DNA of 64,000 nucleotides from Chitinispirillum alkaliphilum (GTDB taxonomy: Bacteria > Fibrobacterota > Chitinivibrionia > Chitinivibrionales > Chitinispirillaceae). Shown piece by piece: positions 25,629 through 34,756 of the stretch (the first letter of the stretch is position 1; every line of letters starts with the position of its first letter). The translations under genes and the position numbers were made by a program. The stretch spans positions 124,001 through 188,000 of the forward strand of contig LDWW01000004.1 of assembly GCA_001045525.1 (NCBI GenBank), given 5' to 3'. The notes under the pieces are model-generated. The model was not told the origin of the DNA and did not search any database. It worked only from the letters and a program-made list of their open reading frames with translations.

Positions 25629-26039
25629 CTAATTTTGAATTTTTTCTTCCAGACATGCTAAAATTATATCGCAATTTTCTTCATACTTTTTTTTATCCCT
25701 GAAGATAAACTTGAACTCCTTAGTTCCATCATTGATTATAAGTTTACCTGTTGACAAAGCGCCTTTGGGCATTAATTGTGCTCTTAAGATGCCTTCATAT
25801 GTTAATGAATAGTTTTTTTTATCACTTGTCTCAATGCTTTTTAGCGTCAGTTCTTCCAGCTGCTCCGAACGCTTATTGGACATGTGGGTTGCAATACCCT
25901 GTCCTATAACACCAAAAAGAGCGTTCCATCCACCGGTACTGCCGGTTTTTGCGCAAAGAATTCTTTTATCGGTAAAAAACAGGTCATAGTCACAGAAACC
26001 CAGTTTTGCACGAACTATACCTCTTCTTTCTTCTGACAT
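25629..26039 (-). CDS. Unknown cytosolic protein (possible PH-like fold)
   Basis: 136 residues, no signal peptide. The order of strands, with YDLFFTDKRILCAKTGS at the start and a later KEFKFIFRDKKKY followed by a terminal helix, resembles bacterial PH-like membrane-associated domains. That is a weak impression. AGGAGG lies 5 bases before the ATG. It is upstream of the membrane protein at 25059 in an apparent two-gene unit. Confidence 0.65.
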   Translation of the reverse strand: MSEERRGIVRAKLGFCDYDLFFTDKRILCAKTGSTGGWNALFGVIGQGIATHMSNKRSEQLEELTLKSIETSDKKNYSLTYEGILRAQLMPKGALSTGKLIINDGTKEFKFIFRDKKKYEENCDIILACLEEKIQN

Positions 26040-26247
26040 TTTTTCCTCCTATGGGAGATGTGATGTGCTAAATGATCAATAATTTCAGTAATTATCGGGT
26101 AAATTCATTATCAGGGGTAGACTGTACCACCCTGGTTCCCAATCCTTCCACTTTTTTTCTGCACTGTATATATTTTGAATGGCAGTAAATGTTACAAGCA
26201 TATTACCAGCTGATATGATAAATCATCTAAATCACGATTTACACAGT

Positions 26248-26826
26248 TCAGATATTTTCATATGTTAAAAACGACCAGAAGGAGTTCCCTCCTTCTTTTA
26301 ACACCAGTTTCCAGTTTCTTTTCACCAGTTCTGCATTTAAATGCCTGTTGACAAAACCATGTGCCATCACAACAATATGCTGCGCCTCACTTTCGTGATT
26401 AACAAGATACTCTGCTGCATTTTTGATTCTGTTCTTAAATTCCATATACGATTCTGAGTTTTCGCTCCAACCAAATCTCCATAAAATCCGTAGAATCACT
26501 AACCAGGCAAAAAGGGGGAGTTTTACGTTTTTACAGATACCGTGAGGCAGTTGCGCTTCATTGAGAAGTTTACAAGTATCGAATCTTTTTATACCTAAGC
26601 GAGAGAAAGATTCTGAGGTCCTTTTTAATTCACTGCAGATAAAAACATCTCCATCTGAAATGACATCTTTCACTTTTATTGGTTCAAGACCCGATTGGTA
26701 AAGTTCGCTGCTGTTCCAGGCTCTGATAAACATACCCATTTCCGATCCAGATATTATGGAAAACGGAGAGTAATCTTCTTTCGCTTTGGGTTTTCCGTGT
26801 CTGATTAGTGTTATTCTTCTTTTCAT
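26248..26826 (-). CDS. Histidine phosphatase superfamily protein
   Basis: 192 residues. The N-terminal LIRHGKPKAK contains the R-H-G motif of the phosphoglycerate-mutase-like family, whose His is phosphorylated during catalysis. The second conserved part is visible as CSELKRTSES (the Arg of the phosphate pocket) and VVMAHGFVNRH (the second His). It should act as a cytosolic phosphatase on a small molecule or a protein; the substrate is unknown. It stands alone, with a copy of the dispersed repeat upstream of its start. Confidence 0.82.
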   Translation of the reverse strand: MKRRITLIRHGKPKAKEDYSPFSIISGSEMGMFIRAWNSSELYQSGLEPIKVKDVISDGDVFICSELKRTSESFSRLGIKRFDTCKLLNEAQLPHGICKNVKLPLFAWLVILRILWRFGWSENSESYMEFKNRIKNAAEYLVNHESEAQHIVVMAHGFVNRHLNAELVKRNWKLVLKEGGNSFWSFLTYENI

Positions 26827-26945
26827 CTTGCATTAACCTAAACTCAAATTCTCATAATAGTAGTCAGAGCAAATAAGTGTAAAATGATTTATATGATTTG
26901 TTCTGAAAATACACTATTCCCATATAGTAACTTTTAATTTCAAAA

Positions 26946-27157
26946 CTGACAGGCAATTTGACATTCCTTATACAACAAGGAATCAATATACTGCCAATTA
27001 CTCTCCCGTAGCAAGCAATTTGAGAGGGCTTATTGTGTAAATGTATCCCAACTTCGCTTAGTTCCGATAAGATGCTCGCATTTCCGGAAGATTTTTTGAC
27101 GAAGTGTACAATCGTGTGACAATGGTTTGTACCCAAAAAAAACACTTTTAGCTTAAG
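26946..27157 (+). repeat. Dispersed intergenic repeat, copy B (longest)
   Basis: It begins CTGACAGGCAATTTGACATT and contains AATCAATATACTGCCAATTA and TAGCAAGCAATTTGAGAGGG. It ends with GTTTGTACCC plus an A-run and CTTTTAGCTT, which matches the end of copy C. It lies about 120 bases upstream of the minus-strand phosphatase gene. Apparent small open frames here are repeat sequence. Confidence 0.6.
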
Positions 27158-27648
27158 ATTAAAGGCTCATATGAGTTGGCCGAAGGCCTTTTACTGGTTT
27201 TCAGCTTACTCTCTTAAAGATCTGTTGAGTCCGGTTCTGCAACTTTTTACAGAACTTCAAAACATGTCCTTAGCAACGTGTTGACGGAAATATGACTGAC
27301 ACATCGTTAAAATGATTAGTAATGGTTTGAGCCAATATTTGTCTTATAACAGTATCTTCTATGGTAGTAGCGATCATTTTCCATGTGTATCGTCTGTTTC
27401 GCGAAAAACAGCTTGTAGCCAAAAAGTATTTGGCAGTATATTGTTACTGTTTGTATAAGACATCAAGCTTACTGAAAAACAGGTCTAAATGTGATAACGG
27501 TACCTTGTTCGTTTTAAAACGACAAGAAAATATTTTAGGTAAATATAAGATTATAATCCCAGCCTTACCCAGAACATCATTTGAGAAGTGATAAATATCA
27601 ATGCTGAAACAGCTTGATAGGTAAAACCAAATTTAAGGAGATTGTTTA
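27158..27648. other. Non-coding interval before the AgmX-like gene
   Basis: 491 bases with high A+T. I see no supported gene; the 76-codon plus-strand frame at 27361 has no ribosome site and an unlikely composition. A very short GGCC-GAA-GGCC hairpin followed by TTTT lies near 27180-27195. Confidence 0.5.
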
Positions 27649-28863
27649 ATGAGTAACCTAAATGCAGTCACAAAAAAAAGGATCTTTTTAACAACTGCGG
27701 TGTTGCTCTGTCTGACCGGTATGTATGGAACCAGAGGGTCGGTCTATGCATCAGAAAATAAATTAGTGACTGCTATTGTTACCGACTCATTCGTAACTGT
27801 AAGTGCAAACGGTGGCTTTATGCCAAGCCTTTTTTACAGAGAACATTATAAATATGTTTGTCGATATGATCGCACCGAGCATATTCTGCAAAGCGACAAA
27901 CCTGCTATTCATCCAGAAACAGAAAGAGCGTTTTCCGAGGATGAGCTTGAGGATATACTATACTATTTAGCAGATAACGGGGATCTTATTGAACGGCTAT
28001 ATACCAGACAGGGTGAGTTGATCACTGACCCAGATGGAGCTTATTTAGAGAACGTCAATGTTGGGGATACTGTTTTTACCCTTACAAAACCCAAAAAAAT
28101 GATCGTTGTAGATAATCCCGAATATTTCAGCAAGAGACCGCTTTCATTAAATGACGAATTAAGAAACAAGCTCCACTGGATCAGGGACAGGTATTCTGAT
28201 GCTATTGACATTGATCGGATTATTATTGCTTTGGAAAGGGAATTCAGAAGCGGAATAGTCTCAGAAATTGAGAACATCGCAAGGTGTGTTGGGTTTGTTA
28301 AAGTTGACTATGCCAAACTGGCATCCTGCAATGCAACCGAGCAACCAGCGGTTTCTGCCGACATGTCTGGAATAGGCGGTTACTCAGAAGGCATCGATGA
28401 AGTACTTTCAGGTATTAGTTCTTCAGGGAATGGAAAAAGACGCATTACCGGAATCGGGTCAGATACAAGACATTTTCAGGGTGACAAACTCGTCAATGGG
28501 CTTATCAGTAGTGAAGGTTCTGGGCAAAAAACCACCCCTACGAATTCACTAAGGGGCGCAGCTCCTACTGGTGGTAGGAGCAGAGGTAGTATTCAGGGTG
28601 TGGTCATGCAAAATGTAACTGCATTGCGTTACAGCTATAGCCAACGTCTACATGAAGTGCCGGAACTTGAAGGAAAGGTTACCGTTAAATTCGCTATCAA
28701 TGAATCGGGCAATGTCATCTTTGCAGAAGTAACTGAATCCACAACCGGCGATCCTGAATTCGATCTCCAGATTATTGGTAGAGTTAAGACTTGGAATTTC
28801 GGCAGAATTAATATACCAGGAGATGTGACGGAAGTTGTTTATCCGTTTTATTTTAAACCTTGA
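27649..28863 (+). CDS. Exported protein with TonB/AgmX-type C-terminal domain
   Basis: 404 residues. A signal or anchor segment (RIFLTTAVLLCLTGMYG) is followed by about 300 residues of unrecognised sequence. The C-terminal domain (EGKVTVKFAINESGNVIFAE ... VKTWNFGRINIPGDVTEVVY) closely follows the pattern of the TonB-like protein encoded at 8839, including a preceding LRYSYSQRLHEVPEL. AAGGAG lies 8 bases before the ATG. Unlike that gene it has no ExbB/ExbD neighbours, so it may use the channel encoded at 9.9-11.9 kb or be non-energised. The hydrophobic N-terminus could be cleaved, which would exclude a TonB role. Confidence 0.75.
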   Translation: MSNLNAVTKKRIFLTTAVLLCLTGMYGTRGSVYASENKLVTAIVTDSFVTVSANGGFMPSLFYREHYKYVCRYDRTEHILQSDKPAIHPETERAFSEDELEDILYYLADNGDLIERLYTRQGELITDPDGAYLENVNVGDTVFTLTKPKKMIVVDNPEYFSKRPLSLNDELRNKLHWIRDRYSDAIDIDRIIIALEREFRSGIVSEIENIARCVGFVKVDYAKLASCNATEQPAVSADMSGIGGYSEGIDEVLSGISSSGNGKRRITGIGSDTRHFQGDKLVNGLISSEGSGQKTTPTNSLRGAAPTGGRSRGSIQGVVMQNVTALRYSYSQRLHEVPELEGKVTVKFAINESGNVIFAEVTESTTGDPEFDLQIIGRVKTWNFGRINIPGDVTEVVYPFYFKP

Positions 28864-28868
28864 ACTAA

Positions 28869-28940
28869 CTGATAGGAAATTTGACTTCTTTGTACAGACA
28901 AGAACAGCATACTACTATTCGCTAACTGAGAGCCTGCTGT
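28869..28940 (+). repeat. Dispersed intergenic repeat, copy D (short)
   Basis: CTGATAGGAAATTTGACTTC and the following CAAGAACAGCATACTACTAT align with the beginning of copy B, with several differences. It starts 6 bases after the stop of the AgmX-like gene. Confidence 0.45.
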
Positions 28941-29008
28941 CCGGGTGGGTTACTATATGCCTGTAGCTCACAATTGCCTTATAACTTGCAAAAAGTATTC
29001 ACTTCCAC

Positions 29009-29089
29009 ATGGAAGAGTTTGGTATTACCAGACAAGCTGTTCATCAAATATTGAAAAAAGTACAGATTAATCCCCCGCGCTGCTTTTAA
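29009..29089 (+). pseudogene. Fossil of a helix-turn-helix protein
   Basis: A 26-codon stretch reads MEEFGITRQAVHQILKKVQI and then stops. This is a convincing HTH (x-x-x-G-I-T-R-Q-A-V-H-x-I-L-K-K), like the start of a transposase or regulator. It is cut off on both sides and sits beside repeat copy D. There is no ribosome site, so I treat it as a remnant. Confidence 0.35.
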
Positions 29090-29153
29090 TCCTGAGCGCA
29101 AAGAAAACAACAGGAAGTGTAGTGATGAAAGATGCCCTCTTTCATCACTGTTT

Positions 29154-30170
29154 TCACCTTACAATCAGATGTCCAAAGGAGTGCATAGTATCACCTCGCC
29201 CTGTATCATTTACATCAAACCGATAATATCCGGCGGGCAAGCTCATTTGTTCAGGTGACAGCACAAAAGAGCCATCATTCAACTCTCCAAACCATTGCCC
29301 GACTCTCTTGCCGATCAGGTTATATGCGGCTATTCTGATTGTGCCATTAGCCTTTGTGTCTGGCAGTGAAAATTTAAGGGAGCCATTTGGCATGGACTGT
29401 ACTCTACCTGAAAAAGATCTTTTTGTTTTAATGCATTTAGTCAGTGAGGCTGTTTCTTCTATGGCAGTAAGGAACATTTCAAGCGGAACAGATACCCCGA
29501 TATAATCCTTGTGGATAATCTCATCATTGTCATTCAAAAAGAAGGCATCAGGAGGAATGAATATGTTTTCTATAGTTTCCATAGATTGAGTATACCAACG
29601 AGGACTTGGAGGACAAATACCTCTGTGCCCTACGTTGCCTTCGAGCATACTGAGATCATCTGACATATCATTTGAGAATCCCAAAACCCTGTTCCCACAA
29701 AGAGATGTATAAGATTTTGCATTAAACTGAATAATAGAAAACCTGTATCCATCATGTATTCGGCCGTCTTCCGGTTTGAGCACTGTTTCTATGTGCACAA
29801 ATATGCTGTCTTTATTTACAGACTCAAAGGGATCACAATCCGGATCATCCTCTAAACAAATATGAACTATTGTTTCATATGAATAATCCAAAGCGCATGA
29901 ATCTACTGTTGCAATATAGACGTTTTCATGACTGTTATAACGATCCATCAGTTTTTCCAGCATTTCACTTCTTCTGATAGTATCTCCCGGCGGAGGCTCT
30001 GTCCCAATAATAAAGTTACCAGTACTTTTCAACACCTGAAGATCAGGCTGGATGGAGATGGTATCGAGCCTTATTGCTATAATTTCCACAACGCACGATG
30101 CCCAGCAGTTTTGCAGGAGAACTAAACTGAAAAACCAGGCTGTGATATAGATGTGGATAAGCTTACACAT
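29154..30170 (-). CDS. Secreted protein with sorting-type C-terminal domain
   Basis: 338 residues. The signal peptide is near residues 8-24 (YITAWFFSLVLLQNCWA). The middle part is rich in Asp and Cys pairs and not recognised. The last 80 residues (IRIAAYNLIGKRVGQWFGEL ... LPAGYYRFDV) have the layout of FlgD-Ig/type-A sorting domains seen on surface proteins. GAGGAG precedes the ATG by about 7 bases. It stands alone between divergent neighbours. It is probably exported to the surface; function unknown. Confidence 0.75.
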   Translation of the reverse strand: MCKLIHIYITAWFFSLVLLQNCWASCVVEIIAIRLDTISIQPDLQVLKSTGNFIIGTEPPPGDTIRRSEMLEKLMDRYNSHENVYIATVDSCALDYSYETIVHICLEDDPDCDPFESVNKDSIFVHIETVLKPEDGRIHDGYRFSIIQFNAKSYTSLCGNRVLGFSNDMSDDLSMLEGNVGHRGICPPSPRWYTQSMETIENIFIPPDAFFLNDNDEIIHKDYIGVSVPLEMFLTAIEETASLTKCIKTKRSFSGRVQSMPNGSLKFSLPDTKANGTIRIAAYNLIGKRVGQWFGELNDGSFVLSPEQMSLPAGYYRFDVNDTGRGDTMHSFGHLIVR

Positions 30171-30518
30171 TTGTTTTTCTCCTCTCCTCGTGGATAAACA
30201 ACAGGTAGGTAAAGTATGGTGCTAATATAATTTGAAAAAGGGAATAGGTATATTTAAATTTTGACAAAATGTATAATGATTGTTCTGACCTGCCCATAGA
30301 GAGTTAGAACAAAATGAGTTTTGACATTCGAATTCGTTTTTGAAATGAAAGTTCACTTATTAGCATACGCCTGGTCCATAAAGCATTTTGAAAATTCCTG
30401 GTGGACTAAACTTATATTATAGCAGCAAAAAGAGATATTCTAACGAATAATTATATCATGTCCAGAAGGCATTGTTCTCCGGTGAGAGAATCATTGGAAA
30501 AACGTAAGGAACTACATT
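30171..30518. other. Divergent intergenic interval
   Basis: 348 A+T-rich bases between divergently transcribed genes, so promoters for both must lie here. TTGACA occurs at 30261 and 30321, but neither has a good -10 at 16-18 bases, so I assign no promoter. Confidence 0.4.
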
Positions 30519-31952
30519 ATGAAAAAAGGTCTTTTTTTTGGCATCGTTTTTTTGGGATTTATAAGTGTCGGATGGTTTTCCATCACTGGTGCCATAAGAA
30601 ATGTTGGCGATTACCCTCAACCAGGTGGTTACGATACAAGTTGTCAAAATAAAATGACATCCAAAAAATTTGAAGATTGCCATCAACCAGGTAGTTACGA
30701 TACAAGTGATCAAAAGAAATTAGAAACCGAAGAGTTCTGGGAGATTTTCAGAAAGATGTTGGATCCTGATCAACCAGACAGTCTATGCAACAGGTTACTC
30801 TATAGATCGAATGGTATCGCTGGTATCGCTCGGTGCCTTGCATTACATTTTCCACCTTCTTTAGTTAAAACGGCGATTGGTGTTTCCCCATTCATCGGAG
30901 GACCTCACAAAGCTGATTCCTGCGACTGGTCAAATACCCGAAGTTTTGGATATTATAATCCAGAGTTTGTCAGAAGAGCAACAGAGCTGCTTATTCCGGA
31001 ACGCGAATCCCTTCTATCAAAAATCTTGGAGCCCTATTATGTGAGACGGCTTCGGCACCCTGCACGGCTACTCTATATTGCTCACAGGGTCTTGACTCAA
31101 AACCCTGAATTATCCGAAACACTGGTTTCTATATACAATAGAGATAGGAATTCGGATGAAGGAATGTGTTCTGGAAGCACACGGGAAATAATGTTTATTC
31201 TATCGCTAAAGGATGAGACATCGCTTGTAGAAAACTATCTCACCAACAATAACAAAGTGTTTAATCAACAGGTAGTGCTATTCTGGTTGCGTCGCATGAT
31301 AGACGGCTCCATTAACCAGTTCCATGATGGATTGGTAAAGATGATATCGGTATTTGATCCCAAATTTTATAACATGTGGATTGGTACACCGGAATTTTTC
31401 ACCCGATGTTTTATTGAAGACCCATTTGTGACTGCTGATTATGATAGTTGGTACATTGTAGCTCAGGAAAAACTGCAGAGAAACCGTAAACTGATGCAGC
31501 AATTCGCTTCACAATGGCAGATATTTTGTGACACTGCAGCCGTCACGGGCAGGCAAGTGAGACTATTCCGCAGTAATGACGTCTCTTCCCCTCCTCCAAG
31601 TGATCATATTATCTACCGGCATATCACAGGTATTGGGGAGTGTGCAGGAGACACCACTGACATCAATTTTGGCTGGGAGAGTATCAGTATCAACCGTGAA
31701 TCTATATCTGTTGCTTATTATTTCAACGGGTTTTCCGGGCTGGATTTGGAAAGAGGTATGACAGTCGGACAGGTCGAAAACCTTCTTGGAACCCCTGCCC
31801 GTAAAAACGCTCACTTCATGACTTATCTGTCCAGTAGTGCGTCCGACGAATTGCATGGAGACTTTTTTACCGATAAGAGTGAACTGTTTATATTGTTCTT
31901 TGTTGATGGAAGTCTTGAGGTAGTAAAAGAAATTTGGATTGGGTCCTGTTGA
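30519..31952 (+). CDS. Unknown membrane-anchored protein with BamE/SmpA-like C-terminus
   Basis: 477 residues. An N-terminal hydrophobic segment (GLFFGIVFLGFISVGWFSIT) acts as signal or anchor. Residues about 33-68 contain a duplicated PQPGGYDTS / HQPGSYDTS unit with a 22-residue period. A large helical, unrecognised middle follows. Near residues 415-470 the sequence GLDLERGMTVGQVENLLGTP is the pattern of BamE/SmpA-like small domains, where a G-M-T-x-x-Q-V-x-x-L-L-G-x-P motif is characteristic. AAGGA precedes the ATG. It is a single-gene unit of unknown function. Confidence 0.7.
   Translation: MKKGLFFGIVFLGFISVGWFSITGAIRNVGDYPQPGGYDTSCQNKMTSKKFEDCHQPGSYDTSDQKKLETEEFWEIFRKMLDPDQPDSLCNRLLYRSNGIAGIARCLALHFPPSLVKTAIGVSPFIGGPHKADSCDWSNTRSFGYYNPEFVRRATELLIPERESLLSKILEPYYVRRLRHPARLLYIAHRVLTQNPELSETLVSIYNRDRNSDEGMCSGSTREIMFILSLKDETSLVENYLTNNNKVFNQQVVLFWLRRMIDGSINQFHDGLVKMISVFDPKFYNMWIGTPEFFTRCFIEDPFVTADYDSWYIVAQEKLQRNRKLMQQFASQWQIFCDTAAVTGRQVRLFRSNDVSSPPPSDHIIYRHITGIGECAGDTTDINFGWESISINRESISVAYYFNGFSGLDLERGMTVGQVENLLGTPARKNAHFMTYLSSSASDELHGDFFTDKSELFILFFVDGSLEVVKEIWIGSC
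30617..30714 (+). repeat. In-frame 66-bp duplication in the N-terminal coding region
   Basis: A 32-base unit beginning TCAACCAGGTGGTTACGATA at 30617 recurs with a few changes at 30683. The 66-base spacing keeps the frame and duplicates 22 residues. Confidence 0.75.
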
Positions 31953-32049
31953 CCACATTGATTCCGGATGTTTGGTCAGACCAGCATGAATGCCGTTTGC
32001 TGTCTCCAGATGCCACTAATGTCACCAGGTTGTCAATATGGGATTGTAT

Positions 32050-32949
32050 CTACCTACATAAAATCCACTGACCACTTTTTTGGCAAAGAAACAGGTTTAG
32101 GCTGAAAACGATGCCAGATTCTAAGCTAACAGATTCAAGAGGAGTGTTCCCATTTTGGTCAGTAATTTCAATTAGACGCCCTTGAGCATGATAAGTGATT
32201 TTGAACTCATTGGGATTTAGAGGCTGCATATTCCATAAAGGATCGGAAAACAATTCATCATTGAAAAAGGAGCTCTGATCTTCAAGACGTTCCTCAATAG
32301 AGAAACCATAAGCTCGGGCAAGCTCTCTGGTTTTGACAGAGAGCACTGAGGAAAGACCGGTATAATCTTTTTGCGAAAGCATGGTGTGTATGGTTTCAAT
32401 AAAAGTTGTGAGAGATTCTCTGTCTAAATTCTCTTCATTCAATATGTCGGCATCTTGCCATATCCAATCACCATACGGAATATCAAAAGTAATGTTTTTT
32501 TCAACTATAACCGGAAATACGGTGTCATCTTCACCAGTCCATTCTATTTTGCCGACAGTGGTTTCTTTAAGCTCCGGTTCCCTATACATCAGTATTTCCA
32601 TTTCAAAGGATTGCCCAGCAGGGTCATTTGTTTGAGAAGTGTCCTGTGATATTACAACTCGAACTGTATTTTCTCCATTTATTGCCCATTGATTAACACT
32701 TAAGGTTCTGCTGAGTGCTCTGAGATTGGATTCTATAAGTACCCCATTGATATAAACATCGACACTGGTTTTAAAACAACTTGCCCTTAATCGAATATAG
32801 GCCATCTCTGCTCCTTTAGAAGTGTGGTTTTCCGTTTCTTTTCCATTCACTCCTGCTGCAAAGATAAAGAAAAAGACAAATAACAGAGATGCATGTTTTT
32901 GAATATTTAGTAAAAGTCCTAATTTACTCAAATTGACTATATTTGACAT
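32050..32949 (-). CDS. Unknown exported protein
   Basis: About 299 residues. A hydrophobic leader lies near residues 18-38 (ASLLFVFFFIFAAGVNG). A beta-rich domain follows (YIRLRASCFKTSVDVYINGV ... NTVRVVISQD), resembling a carbohydrate-binding-like or decorated Ig fold. The C-terminal 130 residues (helix plus sheet) look like an NTF2- or snoaL-type partner but are not diagnostic. The ATG at 32949 has AAGGA about 10 bases before it; a TTG six codons upstream is less likely. It stands alone, with repeat copy C upstream. Confidence 0.68.
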   Translation of the reverse strand: MSNIVNLSKLGLLLNIQKHASLLFVFFFIFAAGVNGKETENHTSKGAEMAYIRLRASCFKTSVDVYINGVLIESNLRALSRTLSVNQWAINGENTVRVVISQDTSQTNDPAGQSFEMEILMYREPELKETTVGKIEWTGEDDTVFPVIVEKNITFDIPYGDWIWQDADILNEENLDRESLTTFIETIHTMLSQKDYTGLSSVLSVKTRELARAYGFSIEERLEDQSSFFNDELFSDPLWNMQPLNPNEFKITYHAQGRLIEITDQNGNTPLESVSLESGIVFSLNLFLCQKSGQWILCR

Positions 32950-32989
32950 ACTAATATTTCCTTCCAAAAGAAATAGCTGTTACAGATCG

Positions 32990-33122
32990 GCTTTATACAA
33001 ACAATAAATATACTACGGATTGCTCTCCGGCAGCAAGTTATTTGAGGGGGTAGTTCAAGATGGCGTATCAAATATGACAATACGGTTGCATTGGCTTGTA
33101 ACAAAAAAACATCTTTCAGCTT
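32990..33122 (+). repeat. Dispersed intergenic repeat, copy C
   Basis: It contains AATAAATATACTACGGATTG, CTCTCCGGCAGCAAGTTATT and, at the end, GGCTTGTAACAAAAAAACAT, matching copy B. It lies 40 bases upstream of the minus-strand gene start at 32949. The rest of the interval 33123-33510 holds no gene I can support. Confidence 0.6.
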
Positions 33123-33510
33123 TTGTCAGACTTTTTCAATATGTATGTTCTGCTTAACATTGTAGTAGAATAATAATTCTCGCACAAAAAGAGCAGACTG
33201 TGTTCTGTAAGTCACCTCCTCCTGTACATCACCTTCGGTAGTGGAGTATCCCATTCGACATGTTCACCCTTTTTAAACTTATTTCTGCTCATTTAGACTA
33301 CCCCTTTTTTTTGAAGATTTCCTAAAACGCCGTGCCATGCATATTCTGCGCGCAAAATGGAGATACCAGATCACACCAGCTGTTCCAGCTGATATAATTC
33401 AGCAGTACCCCTTTCAATTAATTTTCTATCCCTATTTCACGTAATATTATAGAGCCAACAAGCCATATAGTTTGGTGTATACCCATTACATATAGATGGA
33501 GGCTGGTATT

Positions 33511-34170
33511 ATGATTTCCAAACATGATTTCCAAAAAAACAATCCGAACCTTTCGGAAGGGATGAAGGCCTATTCTCAGGATGGAGAAAATTTGGGGAAA
33601 GTGGTAGCCCTGGAGGAGGATCATCTGTTGATTGAAAAAGGATTTTTCTTCCCGAAGGATTTTAGTTTCAGATATGACGATATACAGAGTATTGGGGATA
33701 ATGAGTTAATTATAAATCAGAAAAAGGCAGATCTTGACGTCTGGAAAGATGAACAATACAAAGGCTGGGATGAATACGATAAAGCAAACCAGCTGGATAT
33801 CCCTGTGAAAGAGGAAGAACTGGAAGCAAGAAAGGTTGCCCGTGAAAAAGGCGCAGTTCGTGTTCGCAAGGTTGTACATACTGAAATGAAAACCTTCTCT
33901 GTTCCGGTTTCAAAAGAAGAGATTGTTATAGAAAGGGAGAAATATCCTGAAGGAAAAGAAGTAAAACCCGGAGAGAAAGCATTCAAGGAGGAAGAGGTCC
34001 GTATTCCCCTGGCAGAAGAGGAAGTTGAGACCACAAAGCGCCCGGTCAAAAAAGAAGACGTACATGTGAAAAAGAAAACAGTTACAGACAAGGAGCAGGT
34101 AAGTGGTGAAGTCAAGAAGGAAGATGTAAAAATTGACAAAGAAGATGAGGGTAGACGCAGGGCGGCATAG
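33511..34170 (+). CDS. PRC-barrel/DUF2382 (YsnF-type) stress protein
   Basis: About 219 residues. The first 75 residues form a PRC-barrel-like domain (GMKAYSQDGENLGKVVAL ... FSFRYDDIQSI). A typical DUF2382 domain follows, with paired RVRKVVHTEMKTFSVPVSKE and EVETTKRPVKKEDVHVKKKT strands, and the tail is very rich in Lys and Glu. The family occurs in stress-response settings; its biochemical role is not established. The ATG at 33511 has GGAGG 8 bases before it; an ATG five codons upstream lacks one. Cytosolic, single gene. Confidence 0.88.
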   Translation: MISKHDFQKNNPNLSEGMKAYSQDGENLGKVVALEEDHLLIEKGFFFPKDFSFRYDDIQSIGDNELIINQKKADLDVWKDEQYKGWDEYDKANQLDIPVKEEELEARKVAREKGAVRVRKVVHTEMKTFSVPVSKEEIVIEREKYPEGKEVKPGEKAFKEEEVRIPLAEEEVETTKRPVKKEDVHVKKKTVTDKEQVSGEVKKEDVKIDKEDEGRRRAA

Positions 34171-34231
34171 ACCGCAAGGAGCAGCATATTTACACTGCGT
34201 ATAACAGACCATGCGTTAACACGATGTTTTG

Positions 34232-34263
34232 GGTAGAGGACGGGGAATCTCCGTCACTCTACC
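34232..34263 (+). other. Strong hairpin after the PRC/DUF2382 gene
   Basis: GGTAGAG (34232-34238) pairs with CTCTACC (34257-34263). Inside, GACGG pairs with CCGTC across a single bulged A. It lies 61 bases after the gene stop. There is no T-run, so it is not a standard terminator. Confidence 0.5.
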
Positions 34264-34756
34264 TATACTCTGCCAAAAGCTCCGTTTACATAATCTAAGC
34301 ATGAAGGTACCTACGAGCTTGCAAACTCTACGATGACATATTATCATCGGAAAGCTGCTCGAGCGGTGTATATATGAACACAGCATTTGGTTTTCACCGG
34401 AATTACTCTGCTGTTTTAGAACTTTCTCAGGATTTGTGCACCTATGGTGCGGCAGGAATTCATATTTTACGCACTCATAGCACACCGTTTAAGGATTTTC
34501 AATGATAACGCGAGTTGAAGATGGCTGGTTTCTCGGTCCCGGTATAATGAGCACAGGTTCACCAGATTAATACCTATATCATCCTCACTGAGGCACCAGA
34601 GGAGAAAAGAGTCAAGTGAGTATATAAAAAATCTTCTCGAAAAATTACCCTTCGAAAAAAAAATATTGATTCTTACCTGCCGTGGATTATTAAATTGTAA
34701 ACAGCTAATGGGCGATATGCAGTTTACCCAAAGGCTTACATAGAGGTATAAAAAAT

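Noticed and set aside
26864-27145. 93-codon minus-strand frame
   Set aside because: Overlaps repeat copy B and has no ribosome site or recognisable domain.
31563-31958. 131-codon minus-strand frame inside the BamE-like gene region
   Set aside because: Antisense to a well-supported coding frame with ribosome site, signal segment and domain.
24564-33122. Integron with attC sites as explanation of the repeats and single genes
   Set aside because: Genes face both directions, no integrase is present and the repeats are not placed after each gene; attC-type core sites are not visible.
33710-34212. Minus-strand frames rich in Ser/Thr/Phe over the DUF2382 gene
   Set aside because: Antisense shadows of a Lys/Glu-rich coding region.
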